Shown here one piece after another: positions 16,174 to 25,316 of a DNA stretch of 60,199 nt. The notes beneath the pieces are model-generated. The model did not search any database. It was given only the letters and a program-made list of their open reading frames with translations, and was not told where the DNA came from. The position numbers and the translations under genes were made by a program. The stretch covers positions 1 through 60,199 of the forward strand of contig RZZU01000017.1 of assembly GCA_009929735.1 (NCBI GenBank), given 5' to 3'. Position 1 is the first letter of the stretch. Each line of letters opens with the position of its first letter. This DNA is from Clostridia bacterium (GTDB lineage Bacteria; Bacillota; Clostridia; Lachnospirales; Anaerotignaceae).

Positions 16174-18117
16174 ATGGAACGACCGCCCATTGGGGTCAAG
16201 AAGAAACTGTTGGTTTTTCTGCTGGGGGCGATGTTTGGGTTTGTCTTATTGCTTAGCAGAATGATTTATATTGAGCTTTTTTGTTCCAATGAATGGCAGG
16301 AGATGGCCTATGAGCAGCAGACAAGAGATAGGCTGATTATGCCGAAAAGAGGAAGTATTTTGGATAGAAATGGTGTGGGAATTGCATTGACGGAAACGGT
16401 AAACGCTGTTAGTGTTATTCCTGTACAGGCAACGGATAAGGAAAAAACGGCGTCTTATTTGGCGGAAAAGCTAAATTTGGACTATGAAACGGTTTTAAAG
16501 AAGGTACAGGAAAACGTGGCCTTGGTGCGAATCAAAACAAAGGTTGACAGTGCGCTTGCGGCGGAGATCCGAAAGGCGGAAATCCCTGGTGTTATGGTGG
16601 ACGAGGACGTGAAACGAGTATATCCTTTTTCGGAGATGGCAGCGCAGGTGATTGGCTTTGTTGGTAAGGATAATCAGGGGATTTTGGGGCTTGAGGCAAA
16701 ATATGATAATATTTTAGAAGGAAATCAAGGAAAAATTTTGACCCTTACAGATTCCAGAGGCAACGAGGTAGACAGTAAGCAGGATAGAATTCCGCCGGAG
16801 GATGGTAAGAACCTTGTAACAACCATTGATGTCGTGATGCAGCAATATGCGGAGCAAACGATTGCAAAAGCGGTGGAATCAAAGGGGGCGGATCATGGAC
16901 TGATTATTGTGCTAAATCCGCAAAATGGGGAAATCTATGCTATGGCAAATTACCCATATTTTGACCTGAACGATCCGTTTACCATTAATGATGATGCTTT
17001 GGCGCAAGTATGGGATACCTTTACAGAAAAAGAACGCAACGATTATTTGAACGCTATGTGGCGCAACACCGCCATTAACGATACATACGAGCCGGGCAGT
17101 ACCTTTAAAATTGTGACCTCGGCGGCAGGGCTTGAGGAGGGGGTTGTTACTCCCGAAAGTACCTTTTACTGCAACGGATTTTACATAGCAGGTGACAGAC
17201 GAATTAAATGCTGGCGTTATCCTCGCACCCATGGTGCAGAAACCTTTGTGCAAGGTGTGCAAAACTCCTGCAACCCCGTGTTTATGGAGGTTGCGGAGCG
17301 CTTGGGGGCAGAAAGATTTTTAACGTATATGAAAAAATTCGGGCTTGACCAAAAAACAGGAGTAGACCTTGCCGGAGAGGCAGTTGGGATAATCCATAAG
17401 CTTGAAAACATCGGGCCTGTGGAACTGGCAACAATGAGCTTTGGACAGTCTTTCCAGATTACGCCCTTGCAGCTTTTAAGGGCCGGATCCTCTATTGTAA
17501 ACGGTGGATATTTGATAACGCCACATTTTGCAAAGGGAATTGCTGATGAAGAAGGAAATTTAATTGAGGAATTTCAGTATGATAAAGGGGCGCAGGTTAT
17601 TTTTACAGAAACCTCTGAAACCATGAAAATGATTCTGGAAAGCGTTGTTTCTCAGGGTACGGGCAGTAAGACATATATCCCAGGGTATCGCATCGGGGGT
17701 AAAACAGCCACATCTGAAAAGCTGCCACGAAAAAATGGTAAGTACATCGCATCCTTTATGGCATTTGCACCGGCAGAAAATCCGCAGGTCATGGCACTGG
17801 TATTGATTGATGAGCCGCAGGGAGTCTATTATGGTGGGACTGTTGCGGGGCCTGTCATGCAGGACTTGTTGAAGAACACTTTGCCATATTTGGGAATACA
17901 GCCTGTTTATAGTGAAGAAGAAGCAAAAGAGGCGGCCAAGGAGCAGGCGATTATGCCTGACGTGATTGGGATGACTTTGCAGGAGGCGAAAAATACCTTG
18001 CAGAAAGAGGGGCTTGGTGTGAGTGTTCGAGGTGAAGGAGAAACCATTCAAAGGCAACTGCCACCCTGCGGAGAAACGATAAACAAGGGCACAGAGGTTA
18101 TTGTTTATTTGGAATAA
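16174..18117 (+). CDS. spoVD: SpoVD-like class B penicillin-binding protein
   Basis: A second class B transpeptidase, of 647 residues, with an N-terminal anchor (about 10-32), RGSILDRNG and active-site S309-T-F-K312. It also has S365-C-N367 and K510-T-A512 in GGKTATSEK, where A replaces the usual G of KTG. One C-terminal PASTA repeat (about 590-647, MPDVIGMTLQEAKNTL) is present. SpoVD-type enzymes make the spore cortex, but here it could also serve vegetative growth. The start is ATG 16174 with GCAGGGG eight bases upstream. An ATG at 16150 has no ribosome binding site. The family 1 element lies between this gene and the first PBP. Confidence 0.88.
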   Translation: MERPPIGVKKKLLVFLLGAMFGFVLLLSRMIYIELFCSNEWQEMAYEQQTRDRLIMPKRGSILDRNGVGIALTETVNAVSVIPVQATDKEKTASYLAEKLNLDYETVLKKVQENVALVRIKTKVDSALAAEIRKAEIPGVMVDEDVKRVYPFSEMAAQVIGFVGKDNQGILGLEAKYDNILEGNQGKILTLTDSRGNEVDSKQDRIPPEDGKNLVTTIDVVMQQYAEQTIAKAVESKGADHGLIIVLNPQNGEIYAMANYPYFDLNDPFTINDDALAQVWDTFTEKERNDYLNAMWRNTAINDTYEPGSTFKIVTSAAGLEEGVVTPESTFYCNGFYIAGDRRIKCWRYPRTHGAETFVQGVQNSCNPVFMEVAERLGAERFLTYMKKFGLDQKTGVDLAGEAVGIIHKLENIGPVELATMSFGQSFQITPLQLLRAGSSIVNGGYLITPHFAKGIADEEGNLIEEFQYDKGAQVIFTETSETMKMILESVVSQGTGSKTYIPGYRIGGKTATSEKLPRKNGKYIASFMAFAPAENPQVMALVLIDEPQGVYYGGTVAGPVMQDLLKNTLPYLGIQPVYSEEEAKEAAKEQAIMPDVIGMTLQEAKNTLQKEGLGVSVRGEGETIQRQLPPCGETINKGTEVIVYLE

Positions 18118-18230
18118 AATCACTTCAAGAATGGGAAGCACACACTGATTTTCAAAAAAAATGGTTTTGAAAATAAAATGCCGCATTTTTAACGTTCTAT
18201 TGAAATAAAAACAATAATATGGTAAAAATA

Positions 18231-18260
18231 TTTGGTAGGATTGCGTAAATGTGGTATACT
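18231..18260 (+). promoter_or_regulatory. Possible promoter for the mur genes
   Basis: The 378-base gap before murE holds TTTGGT (18231-18236), an 18-base spacer and TATACT (18255-18260). The -10 box is good and the -35 weak. An AT-rich perfect 10-bp hairpin (18148-18174) lies upstream but has no T-run. Nothing else was recognised in the gap. Confidence 0.45.
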
Positions 18261-18495
18261 TTTCCCGAAGCATTTTTGGCAACTTCGATATTTTGTTTTG
18301 ATTATGAAATAAGAAATATAGTTCAGTGTTTTTTTTGAAATACAAGACTTGAAAAATAACAAAAAGGTTGAAATTACCACTCGTTATGCGTAGAATTATT
18401 AGGTGATTTTGCCAATCGTTTTGAACGATGATAGGGAAGCATTCTGCACGAAATGAAGGATGTGCCCCATCGGTTATCCAAAGGAGGAAACAGCC

Positions 18496-19950
18496 ATGGA
18501 ATTAAAAAAGCTGTTGGAAGGAATTTCTTATAAACAATTTCAAGGAAATTTGACTATTGATGTAAAAAAAATTGAATTTGACTCTCGCAAGGTAACAAAG
18601 GGAGATGTTTTTGTTTGCATCACAGGGTTTCAAACGGATGGGCATAGGTTTGCGGCTATGGCGGCAAAACAGGGTGCTGCTGCTTTGATATGCGAGCATT
18701 TGCCTGAGGGCATTGAGGAAGATGTTACAGTCATTCAGGTGGAAAATTGCCGATCAGCATTGGCTTTGATGGCGGTACACTATTATGAAGAGCCTTCCAA
18801 AAAAATGCACGTCATCGGTGTTACGGGAACAAACGGAAAAACGACCACCACCTATTTGATGAAGTCGATTTTAGACCATATCGGAAAAAAGGTTGGTATA
18901 GTGGGTACCATTGAAAACCGTATTGGGGACAGAGTGCTTCATACAGAGCGAACTACCCCAGAAGCCAAAGAATTGCAGGAATTATTAAATACAATGGTAC
19001 AAGAGGGTGTTAGTCATGTGGTAATGGAGGTTTCCTCACATTCCTTGGATTTGCACCGGGTTGACGGCATTGAATATGAAATTGGGATTTTTACAAATCT
19101 AACGCAGGATCATTTGGATTATCATAAGACGATGGAAAGCTACAAAGAGGCCAAGTCGAAGCTATTTGAGCGTGCGAAAAAAAGCGTGATCAATTTGGAC
19201 GACGCTGCAGGCAGTTTTATGAGAGACAAGGCGAAAGGTCAGGTTTTAACTTTTGCTGTTGAGAAGGATGCCGATTTGAAGGCATGGAATATAGAGATTT
19301 CTGCCGTGGGCACGGAGTTTTCTCTGACTTGGGAGGAACAGGAATATCATGTGCATTTAAGCACCCCGGGAAGATTCAGCGTTTACAACGCTTTGGGGGC
19401 AATTGGCGCGTGTTTATTATTGGATATTTCCATGGAGGACATTATTACAGGTTTAGAGGAAAACCACGGTGTGGCAGGGCGTTTTCAGGCAGTGCGCAGT
19501 AAAAAAGGCTATCAGGCGGTGGTGGATTACGCACATACGCCAGATGGCTTGGACAATATTTTGAAAACTGCTCGAGAATTTGTAAAGGGACGGATTATTA
19601 CCATCTTTGGCTGCGGCGGCGATAGAGATAAAATGAAGCGTCCGATTATGGGCGAAATTGCAGGCAATGGTTCTGATTATTGCATTATTACCTCCGATAA
19701 TCCCAGAACAGAAGACCCTTTGACTATATTAAGCGAAGTGGAAGCAGGGATGCAGAAAACCCAATGCCCATATGAGAAAATTGCAGACAGAAGAGAAGCG
19801 ATTTTGGAAGGCGCAAACATGGCGAAGGCAGGCGATGTGATTATTATTGCAGGAAAAGGACACGAAAATTACCAGATTTTCAAGGATGGTACCATTCATT
19901 TTGACGATTTGGAAGAGATACGAAAGGCTTTTGGTGAGGATTGTTTATGA
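18496..19950 (+). CDS. murE: UDP-MurNAc-tripeptide synthetase (MurE)
   Basis: Adds the third amino acid to UDP-MurNAc-L-Ala-D-Glu. It contains the Mur ligase P-loop GVTGTNGKTTTTYL, the central domain with EVSSHSLDLHRV, and the C-terminal SDNPRTEDP. The DNPR motif is diagnostic for enzymes that add meso-diaminopimelate rather than lysine. ATG 18496 follows AAGGAGG by the usual spacing, giving 484 residues. Its stop overlaps the murF start in ATGA. Confidence 0.95.
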   Translation: MELKKLLEGISYKQFQGNLTIDVKKIEFDSRKVTKGDVFVCITGFQTDGHRFAAMAAKQGAAALICEHLPEGIEEDVTVIQVENCRSALALMAVHYYEEPSKKMHVIGVTGTNGKTTTTYLMKSILDHIGKKVGIVGTIENRIGDRVLHTERTTPEAKELQELLNTMVQEGVSHVVMEVSSHSLDLHRVDGIEYEIGIFTNLTQDHLDYHKTMESYKEAKSKLFERAKKSVINLDDAAGSFMRDKAKGQVLTFAVEKDADLKAWNIEISAVGTEFSLTWEEQEYHVHLSTPGRFSVYNALGAIGACLLLDISMEDIITGLEENHGVAGRFQAVRSKKGYQAVVDYAHTPDGLDNILKTAREFVKGRIITIFGCGGDRDKMKRPIMGEIAGNGSDYCIITSDNPRTEDPLTILSEVEAGMQKTQCPYEKIADRREAILEGANMAKAGDVIIIAGKGHENYQIFKDGTIHFDDLEEIRKAFGEDCL

Positions 19951-21332
19951 AAAAAATGACTATTCGAGAAATCATTCAGGTAACAGATGCACAGATTATT
20001 GCAGTAGACGGGTTGGATAAGGTTTTAGATAAAACCATTTCTCATATTACACAGGATTCCAGAGAGGTTACGGAAAATAGCTTATTTTTCGCCATTCAAG
20101 GTGAGCGTTTGGACGGACATCAGTTTGTTGAACAATGCTTTGAAAAAGGCGTTGCCGCCTGTTTATCCTCAAAGGTGATTGCACCGAAAAAGGGCAGTGC
20201 ATTATTACTGGTTCCCGATGTTAAAAAGGCTTTGTTGAAATTAGCCGCTCATTACAGGAATCAGTTTGATATTCCTTTTATTGGAATCACGGGCAGCGTT
20301 GGAAAGACAACAACGAAAGATATGGTTGCTTCGGTTTTAGGGCGAAAATACGATGTGCTTTGGACACAAGGCAATTATAATAACGACATTGGCGTTCCCT
20401 TGACAATATTCCGCTTAGAGGATCATCATCAAGTTGCGGTAATCGAAATGGGCATGAACCATTTTGGTGAAATTCATGCCTTGACAGAAGTGGTTCGTCC
20501 TAATTTGGGGTTGATTTCCAATGTTGGCGTTGCTCATATTGAATATTTAGGCAGCAGAGAAGGGATTCTGAAGGCAAAATGCGAAATGTTCGATTTTATG
20601 CCAGAAGATGGTGTTGCAGTATTAAATGCGGATAACGATATGCTTATCACCTTAGACGGAAAGCTTCCCCAAAAGCTACGTTGGTTTGGTGTGGAGAACA
20701 AAAAAGACGTTTATGCTGATAAACTTGAGCTTTTGGGCATGGAAAAAACAAAATGCAGCGTGCATACACCCCTAGGTTCCTTTGACGTTGTAGTGCCGAT
20801 GCCGGGAGAACATATGGTTTTGAATGCGCTTTCCGCAGTGGCCGTGGGGCTTGAAATGGGTCTTAGTCTTGCAGAAATGAAGGCTGGCATTGAAAGCTTT
20901 GTGCCAACAAAAAACAGAATGAACGTAATGAAGCTTGACAACGGCATAACGGTTTTAAACGACGTTTACAACGCAAATCCCGTATCTATGAAGGCTTCCT
21001 TGAATATTCTTGCAAATGGTGAAGGACGTAAGGTTGCAATTTTAGGCTTTATGGGCGAATTGGGTGAATATGCCCCACAAATGCACCAGGAAATAGGTGC
21101 TTATGCAGCCGAAAAAGGGATAAACCTTTTGTTTTGTATCGGTAGGTTCAGCGATCAAATGGAGCAAGGTGCAAAGGGCGGCGGAATAAAGGAAGTCCAC
21201 TGCTATGACAGTCAGGAGGATTTCTGGAAGGATGGTTTGGCAATGCTGAAAACGGGCGATGCAATTTTGGTAAAGGCATCCAGAAGCATGGCATTGGAAA
21301 AAACCGTAGAAAAAATACAGGGAGTGAACTAA
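19947..21332 (+). CDS. murF: UDP-MurNAc-pentapeptide synthetase (MurF)
   Basis: Ligates D-Ala-D-Ala to the UDP-MurNAc-tripeptide, completing the cytoplasmic precursor. The 461 residues contain GITGSVGKTTTKDMV (P-loop), GNYNNDIGVPLT, EMGMNHFGEI and VLNDVYNANPVSMKASL, all typical of MurF. It starts at ATG 19947 with GGTGAGGA upstream. The four-base overlap with murE implies translational coupling. mraY begins two bases after its stop. Confidence 0.95.
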   Translation: MKKMTIREIIQVTDAQIIAVDGLDKVLDKTISHITQDSREVTENSLFFAIQGERLDGHQFVEQCFEKGVAACLSSKVIAPKKGSALLLVPDVKKALLKLAAHYRNQFDIPFIGITGSVGKTTTKDMVASVLGRKYDVLWTQGNYNNDIGVPLTIFRLEDHHQVAVIEMGMNHFGEIHALTEVVRPNLGLISNVGVAHIEYLGSREGILKAKCEMFDFMPEDGVAVLNADNDMLITLDGKLPQKLRWFGVENKKDVYADKLELLGMEKTKCSVHTPLGSFDVVVPMPGEHMVLNALSAVAVGLEMGLSLAEMKAGIESFVPTKNRMNVMKLDNGITVLNDVYNANPVSMKASLNILANGEGRKVAILGFMGELGEYAPQMHQEIGAYAAEKGINLLFCIGRFSDQMEQGAKGGGIKEVHCYDSQEDFWKDGLAMLKTGDAILVKASRSMALEKTVEKIQGVN

Positions 21333-21333
21333 A

Positions 21334-22320
21334 GTGGGGTCTTTGGAACAGGCAGTATATGCAATTATCATATCATTTGTGGTGGGGGTTATCCTTTGTC
21401 CCGTTATGATTCCTATGCTGCATCGATTAAAATTTGGACAAAATGTTAGAGATGACGGGCCCCAGAGTCATTTGCAAAAGCAAGGTACGCCGACCATGGG
21501 AGGCATTGCGTTTTTAATTGCTTTTACCATTGCGGCAGCTTTTTTCATGAAAGGAAATCTCGATGGTACGGTGATCGTTTTGGTAACGGGTTGCTACGGA
21601 ATTATTGGGTTTTTAGACGATTATATCAAAGTTGTGAAAAAGCGCTCCTTAGGACTTAAGGCGATACAGAAGATTTTCCTTCAACTTATCGTAACAGGTG
21701 TTTTTTGCTGGTATATATACAAAAGCGGCATCGGTACCAAGGTTTATATTCCTTTTGGCAATGGCACAGCGATAGACTTGGGGATTCTTTTTATTCCTTT
21801 TTTATTTATTACAGTTTTGGGAACGGTAAACGGGGTTAATCTGACCGATGGACTGGATGGTTTGGCAGGCGGGGTTACGCTGATTGTTGCAGCTTTTTTT
21901 GCTGTGGTTGCTTGGGCGGCAGGCAGTACGGTTTCCCCTGTTTGCGGAGCGATTATCGGTGGCTTATTAGCGTTTTTGATTTTCAATTCTTATCCCGCAA
22001 AGGTGTTTATGGGAGATACAGGGTCCCTTGCCTTAGGCGGATTCATTGCATCTACGGCTTTTATTTTGAAGATGCCTGTTTTCATTTTGATTGTTGGCTT
22101 CATTTACCTTTTGGAATCCATCAGTACAATGCTTCAGGTTGGTTTTTTTAAGCTCACAAAGCGTAAGTACGGTGCAGGAAAAAGATTATTTAAAATGGCG
22201 CCTTTTCATCATCATTTGGAGCAGAGCGGTTGGAGAGAAACAAAGGTTGTTACCCTGTTTTATGTGGTAACGGCAATGCTATGCTTGATTGGATTTTTGG
22301 GCTGCAAAAATATTTTTTAG
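21334..22320 (+). CDS. mraY: Phospho-MurNAc-pentapeptide transferase (MraY)
   Basis: Transfers phospho-MurNAc-pentapeptide to undecaprenyl phosphate to make lipid I. It is a polytopic membrane enzyme of 328 residues with GTPTMGGIAFL, FLDDYIKVVKKRSLGL, NLTDGLDGLAGG (magnesium-binding aspartates), FMGDTGSLALGG and the late PFHHHLEQSGW. It starts with GTG at 21334 after GGGAGTG. It is part of murE-murF-mraY-murD. Confidence 0.95.
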   Translation: MGSLEQAVYAIIISFVVGVILCPVMIPMLHRLKFGQNVRDDGPQSHLQKQGTPTMGGIAFLIAFTIAAAFFMKGNLDGTVIVLVTGCYGIIGFLDDYIKVVKKRSLGLKAIQKIFLQLIVTGVFCWYIYKSGIGTKVYIPFGNGTAIDLGILFIPFLFITVLGTVNGVNLTDGLDGLAGGVTLIVAAFFAVVAWAAGSTVSPVCGAIIGGLLAFLIFNSYPAKVFMGDTGSLALGGFIASTAFILKMPVFILIVGFIYLLESISTMLQVGFFKLTKRKYGAGKRLFKMAPFHHHLEQSGWRETKVVTLFYVVTAMLCLIGFLGCKNIF

Positions 22321-22429
22321 GGGCTTCTGTTTTTTATGAAAAGCAAAACAGAAGAAAGTATGGAATTTTCTTTACAAAAGTTCGGTCAATCTTTGAGATT
22401 GAAAAATATACGGAAAGAGGGAATCTACA

Positions 22430-23785
22430 TTGAAATATATGGACAAAAGAGTTTTGGTATGCGGCATGGCCAAAAGCGGAATTTCTGCTGCCAAGCTTTT
22501 AAATACACTGGGGGCAAACGTCACATTACAGGATATGAAAAAGCGTGAGGAAATAATAGAGCCGCAGCTTTTGGAACAGGAAGGGATCACCTTGTTTTTG
22601 GGGGCTAATCCCGATGAAATCGTTTTAAATCAGGATTTGATTGTTCTGAGCCCCGGGATTCCCTGTGACCTTTCCTTTATTTTAAAAGCTGAAGCAAATG
22701 GGATACCCGTAATCAGCGAGGTTGAGCTTGCATATGGTTTAACGCCTTGCCCTGTTACGGCGATTACGGGAACAAACGGAAAAACCACGACAACGACTTT
22801 GGTCGGAGAAATTATGCAGGCAGTAAAGCCGAATACCGCAGTGGTGGGGAATATCGGCGTTTCCTATAGCGGCGAGATTGCACGTTTAACCAAGGATGAT
22901 TGGGTAGTTGCAGAAATCAGCAGCTTTCAAATGGAAAAAGTTAAAACCTTTTGTCCACATATCAGCGCAGTTCTAAATATCTCCCCAGATCATTTAAACC
23001 GTCATAAAACCATGGAGAATTATATTGCCATGAAGGAACGGGTTTTTGAAAATCAGTCAGAAGGAGATTATTGCATCCTAAATTACAGCGATGATGTTTG
23101 TCGTAAAATGGCGGACAAAACAAAGGCACGGGTATTCTTTTTCAGCAGCAAGGAGCCGTTGGCAGAGGGGATTTATCTGGATGGAGATACCCTTTGCCTT
23201 CACTGGGACGGCATTGAGGAAGATTTAATTTCCGTTCATGACCTGCAAATTTTAGGTGTTCATAATTACGAAAACGCTATGGCTGCGGCGGCGATGGCAG
23301 TTGTCGCAAAAGTCCCTCTTGATACAATACGAAAGGTTCTGAAAAATTTCACGGGTGTTGCACATAGAATTGAGTATGTTACGACGGTTGACGGCGTAGA
23401 TTATTATAATGACTCAAAAGGCACCAATACAGATGCCTCTATCCGTGCAGTGCTTGCCATGAGAAAACCGATTGTATTAATTGGCGGCGGTTATGACAAG
23501 GGGGTATCCTTTGACGAATGGACAAAGCTTTTCCAAGGCAGAGTGAAACACCTTGTTTTGATTGGCATTACAGCGCAGCAAATTAAGGATTCTGCGGAAA
23601 AATTCGGTTTTCAGGAGGTTTCCTTTTGTCAGTCGTTTGAGGAGGCCGTGAATCTTTGTAGAGAAAAGGCTGAGGAGGGGGATTGCGTTTTGCTTTCGCC
23701 TGCCTGTGCAAGCTGGGGGATGTTTGACAATTACGAGCAGCGTGGGGATATGTTTAAAGAACAGGTAAGAGGTTTTGCAAAATAG
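22430..23785 (+). CDS. murD: UDP-MurNAc-L-Ala:D-Glu ligase (MurD)
   Basis: Adds D-glutamate to UDP-MurNAc-L-Ala. It shows an N-terminal Rossmann-like VCGMAKSGISAAKLL, the P-loop ITGTNGKTTTTTL, EISSFQMEKVKTF, NISPDHLNRHKTMENY, and NDSKGTNTDA in the C-terminal domain. Length is 451. TTG 22430 is chosen as start because AGAGGG lies eight bases before it. An ATG nine bases later is the alternative. The 109-base gap after mraY contains a CTTCTGTTTT/AAAACAGAAG hairpin without a T-run. Confidence 0.94.
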   Translation: MKYMDKRVLVCGMAKSGISAAKLLNTLGANVTLQDMKKREEIIEPQLLEQEGITLFLGANPDEIVLNQDLIVLSPGIPCDLSFILKAEANGIPVISEVELAYGLTPCPVTAITGTNGKTTTTTLVGEIMQAVKPNTAVVGNIGVSYSGEIARLTKDDWVVAEISSFQMEKVKTFCPHISAVLNISPDHLNRHKTMENYIAMKERVFENQSEGDYCILNYSDDVCRKMADKTKARVFFFSSKEPLAEGIYLDGDTLCLHWDGIEEDLISVHDLQILGVHNYENAMAAAAMAVVAKVPLDTIRKVLKNFTGVAHRIEYVTTVDGVDYYNDSKGTNTDASIRAVLAMRKPIVLIGGGYDKGVSFDEWTKLFQGRVKHLVLIGITAQQIKDSAEKFGFQEVSFCQSFEEAVNLCREKAEEGDCVLLSPACASWGMFDNYEQRGDMFKEQVRGFAK

Positions 23786-23801
23786 TAAAATGGTCTGGGT
23801 C

Positions 23802-23861
23802 TTAAAAGACAAGGCATTAAAGGGCAAGACCTTAAAAGGCCAGACATTAAAGGGCAAGACC
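23802..23861 (+). repeat. Four 15-bp tandem repeats after murD
   Basis: Four consecutive 15-bp units begin TTAAA: TTAAAAGACAAGGCA, TTAAAGGGCAAGACC, TTAAAAGGCCAGACA and TTAAAGGGCAAGACC. Units two and four are identical. They lie just after the murD stop. A frame through them would read LKGKT-like pentapeptides but has no ribosome binding site, so the array is treated as non-coding. Confidence 0.65.
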
Positions 23862-24040
23862 TTAGGGATGCTATCCCTAAGACCCAATATGGAAAACTAC
23901 GTTTTCCCAAAAGAAATTGGGAAGGTCTCGAACAAAATGCCATTAATATCGAACTCATTCAAAAAAATGAAGTGAAAAAAGGGTCAAGGGATGAAATCCC
24001 TTGCGGAGATTGAGGCAGAGCCTCAAGGTCTTGTTCTAAT
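23861..24040. repeat. Dispersed hairpin-rich intergenic element
   Basis: Three short perfect or near-perfect hairpins follow the tandem array: CTTAGGGAT-GCT-ATCCCTAAG (23861-23881), AAGGGATGAAATCCCTT (about 23986-24002) and TTGAGGCAGAGCCTCAA. The reverse complement of 23980-24032 aligns with 10999-11046 around the shared core CAAGGxTTTCATC..TGACCC. It is a non-coding repeat family and separates murD from ftsW. Confidence 0.55.
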
Positions 24041-24062
24041 TTGAAATGAACGGAGTGAGGAA

Positions 24063-25202
24063 ATGGGAAAAGGTAATAGCCAAAGAAAGGCGATCACTGC
24101 AAAAAGAAAACGTATCAAACCTGATTCCTTCGACTTTACGGTTCTGTTTGTGGTGTTGACGCTTATGCTGTTTGGCGTTGTGATGATTTTCAGTGCCAGC
24201 TATTATACAACGATGACCAGCGCAAAATATTCATATGATATGTTCTTTTTTCTGAAACGACAGAGTGTTTGGGTGCTTTTAAGTATGGGAGCAATTGTTT
24301 TTTTAATGAACATACCTTATAGTTTTTGGCGAAGATTTGCTTTGCTGGCATATTGGCTTTCCAACTTCTTTTTGATTTTGCTGCCATTTATCGGCACTAA
24401 GATCGGTGGTCAGAAACGCTGGCTTGGGGTAGGCATGCTGCAATTTCAGCCTTCGGAGTTTACAAAACTTGCTTTGGTGCTTTATTTCTCCCATTATATT
24501 GTAAGCAATCGTCAGGATTTAGCTAATATTAAAGGATTTTTTAAGGCTTTGGCGGTTTTGGCATTGCCTGTTGGCTTAATCGCTATTTCAAACTTTTCAT
24601 CGGCATTATTGATTTTGATGATGGGCCTTACTATGTTGTTCATTGGTAGCCCGAAAATTTGGTATTTTGTTGCTGGAGCAACAGCGATGATTCCAGCCGG
24701 TATACTTGCAGTTGTGGTGTTTCCCTATCGCCTTGACCGAATCAGAATTTGGCTTAATCCTTGGTCTGATCCTACGGGTGACGGCTTTCAAACCATTCAG
24801 GGACTTTATGCAGTCGCTTCAGGAGGCATTTTTGGTCTTGGTCTTGGGCAAAGCCGTCAGAAAACCTTCGTTCCCGAATCTCATAATGATATTATCTTTG
24901 CAATTATTTGTGAGGAGCTTGGGATTATCGGCGCGGCACTGGTCATTACGTTATTTGCGGTTCTTATTTGGCGTGGCATCAAGATTGCAATGGATGCCAA
25001 GGATACATATGGTACGCTGATGGCTACGGGGATTACCTCGGTGATTGCTTTTCAGGCGATTATCAATATCGGTGTTGTTACAAACACCATTCCAAACACA
25101 GGTCAGCCGTTGCCCTTTATCAGCTATGGTGGTACCTCTCTTTTGTTTTTAACGGTTATGATTGGGTTGCTTTTGAATATTTCAAGGTACCAAAAAGAAT
25201 AA
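24063..25202 (+). CDS. ftsW: SEDS peptidoglycan glycosyltransferase (FtsW/SpoVE)
   Basis: Polymerises lipid II at the septum with its class B PBP partner. The 379-residue protein has about ten membrane segments and SEDS signatures: GGQKRWLGVGMLQFQPSEF, SHNDIIFAIICEELG and TGQPLPFISYGGTSLL. SpoVE, the sporulation paralogue, has the same motifs, so FtsW and SpoVE cannot be separated here. The neighbouring SpoVD-like PBP makes either plausible. ATG 24063 follows GGAGTGAGG. It is the last cluster gene, followed by a strong terminator. Confidence 0.9.
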   Translation: MGKGNSQRKAITAKRKRIKPDSFDFTVLFVVLTLMLFGVVMIFSASYYTTMTSAKYSYDMFFFLKRQSVWVLLSMGAIVFLMNIPYSFWRRFALLAYWLSNFFLILLPFIGTKIGGQKRWLGVGMLQFQPSEFTKLALVLYFSHYIVSNRQDLANIKGFFKALAVLALPVGLIAISNFSSALLILMMGLTMLFIGSPKIWYFVAGATAMIPAGILAVVVFPYRLDRIRIWLNPWSDPTGDGFQTIQGLYAVASGGIFGLGLGQSRQKTFVPESHNDIIFAIICEELGIIGAALVITLFAVLIWRGIKIAMDAKDTYGTLMATGITSVIAFQAIINIGVVTNTIPNTGQPLPFISYGGTSLLFLTVMIGLLLNISRYQKE

Positions 25203-25210
25203 AAAATAAA

Positions 25211-25256
25211 AACAGCACAGAGTTCCCATAAAAATATGGGCTGTGCTGTCTTTATT
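25211..25256 (+). terminator. Terminator after ftsW
   Basis: ACAGCACAG and CTGTGCTGT enclose a second stem CCCAT/ATGGG, followed by CTTTATTATG. It ends the dcw transcription unit. Confidence 0.75.
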
Positions 25257-25316
25257 ATGTAGGATTATTTTTTTAGAAAATGTTTGGCAATTCCAGTGAC
25301 AGGTGGGCAAAAGGCG

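Noticed and set aside
15856..16264. Two overlapping small frames between the PBP genes
   Set aside because: They are readings through the family 1 repeat element and lack initiation signals.
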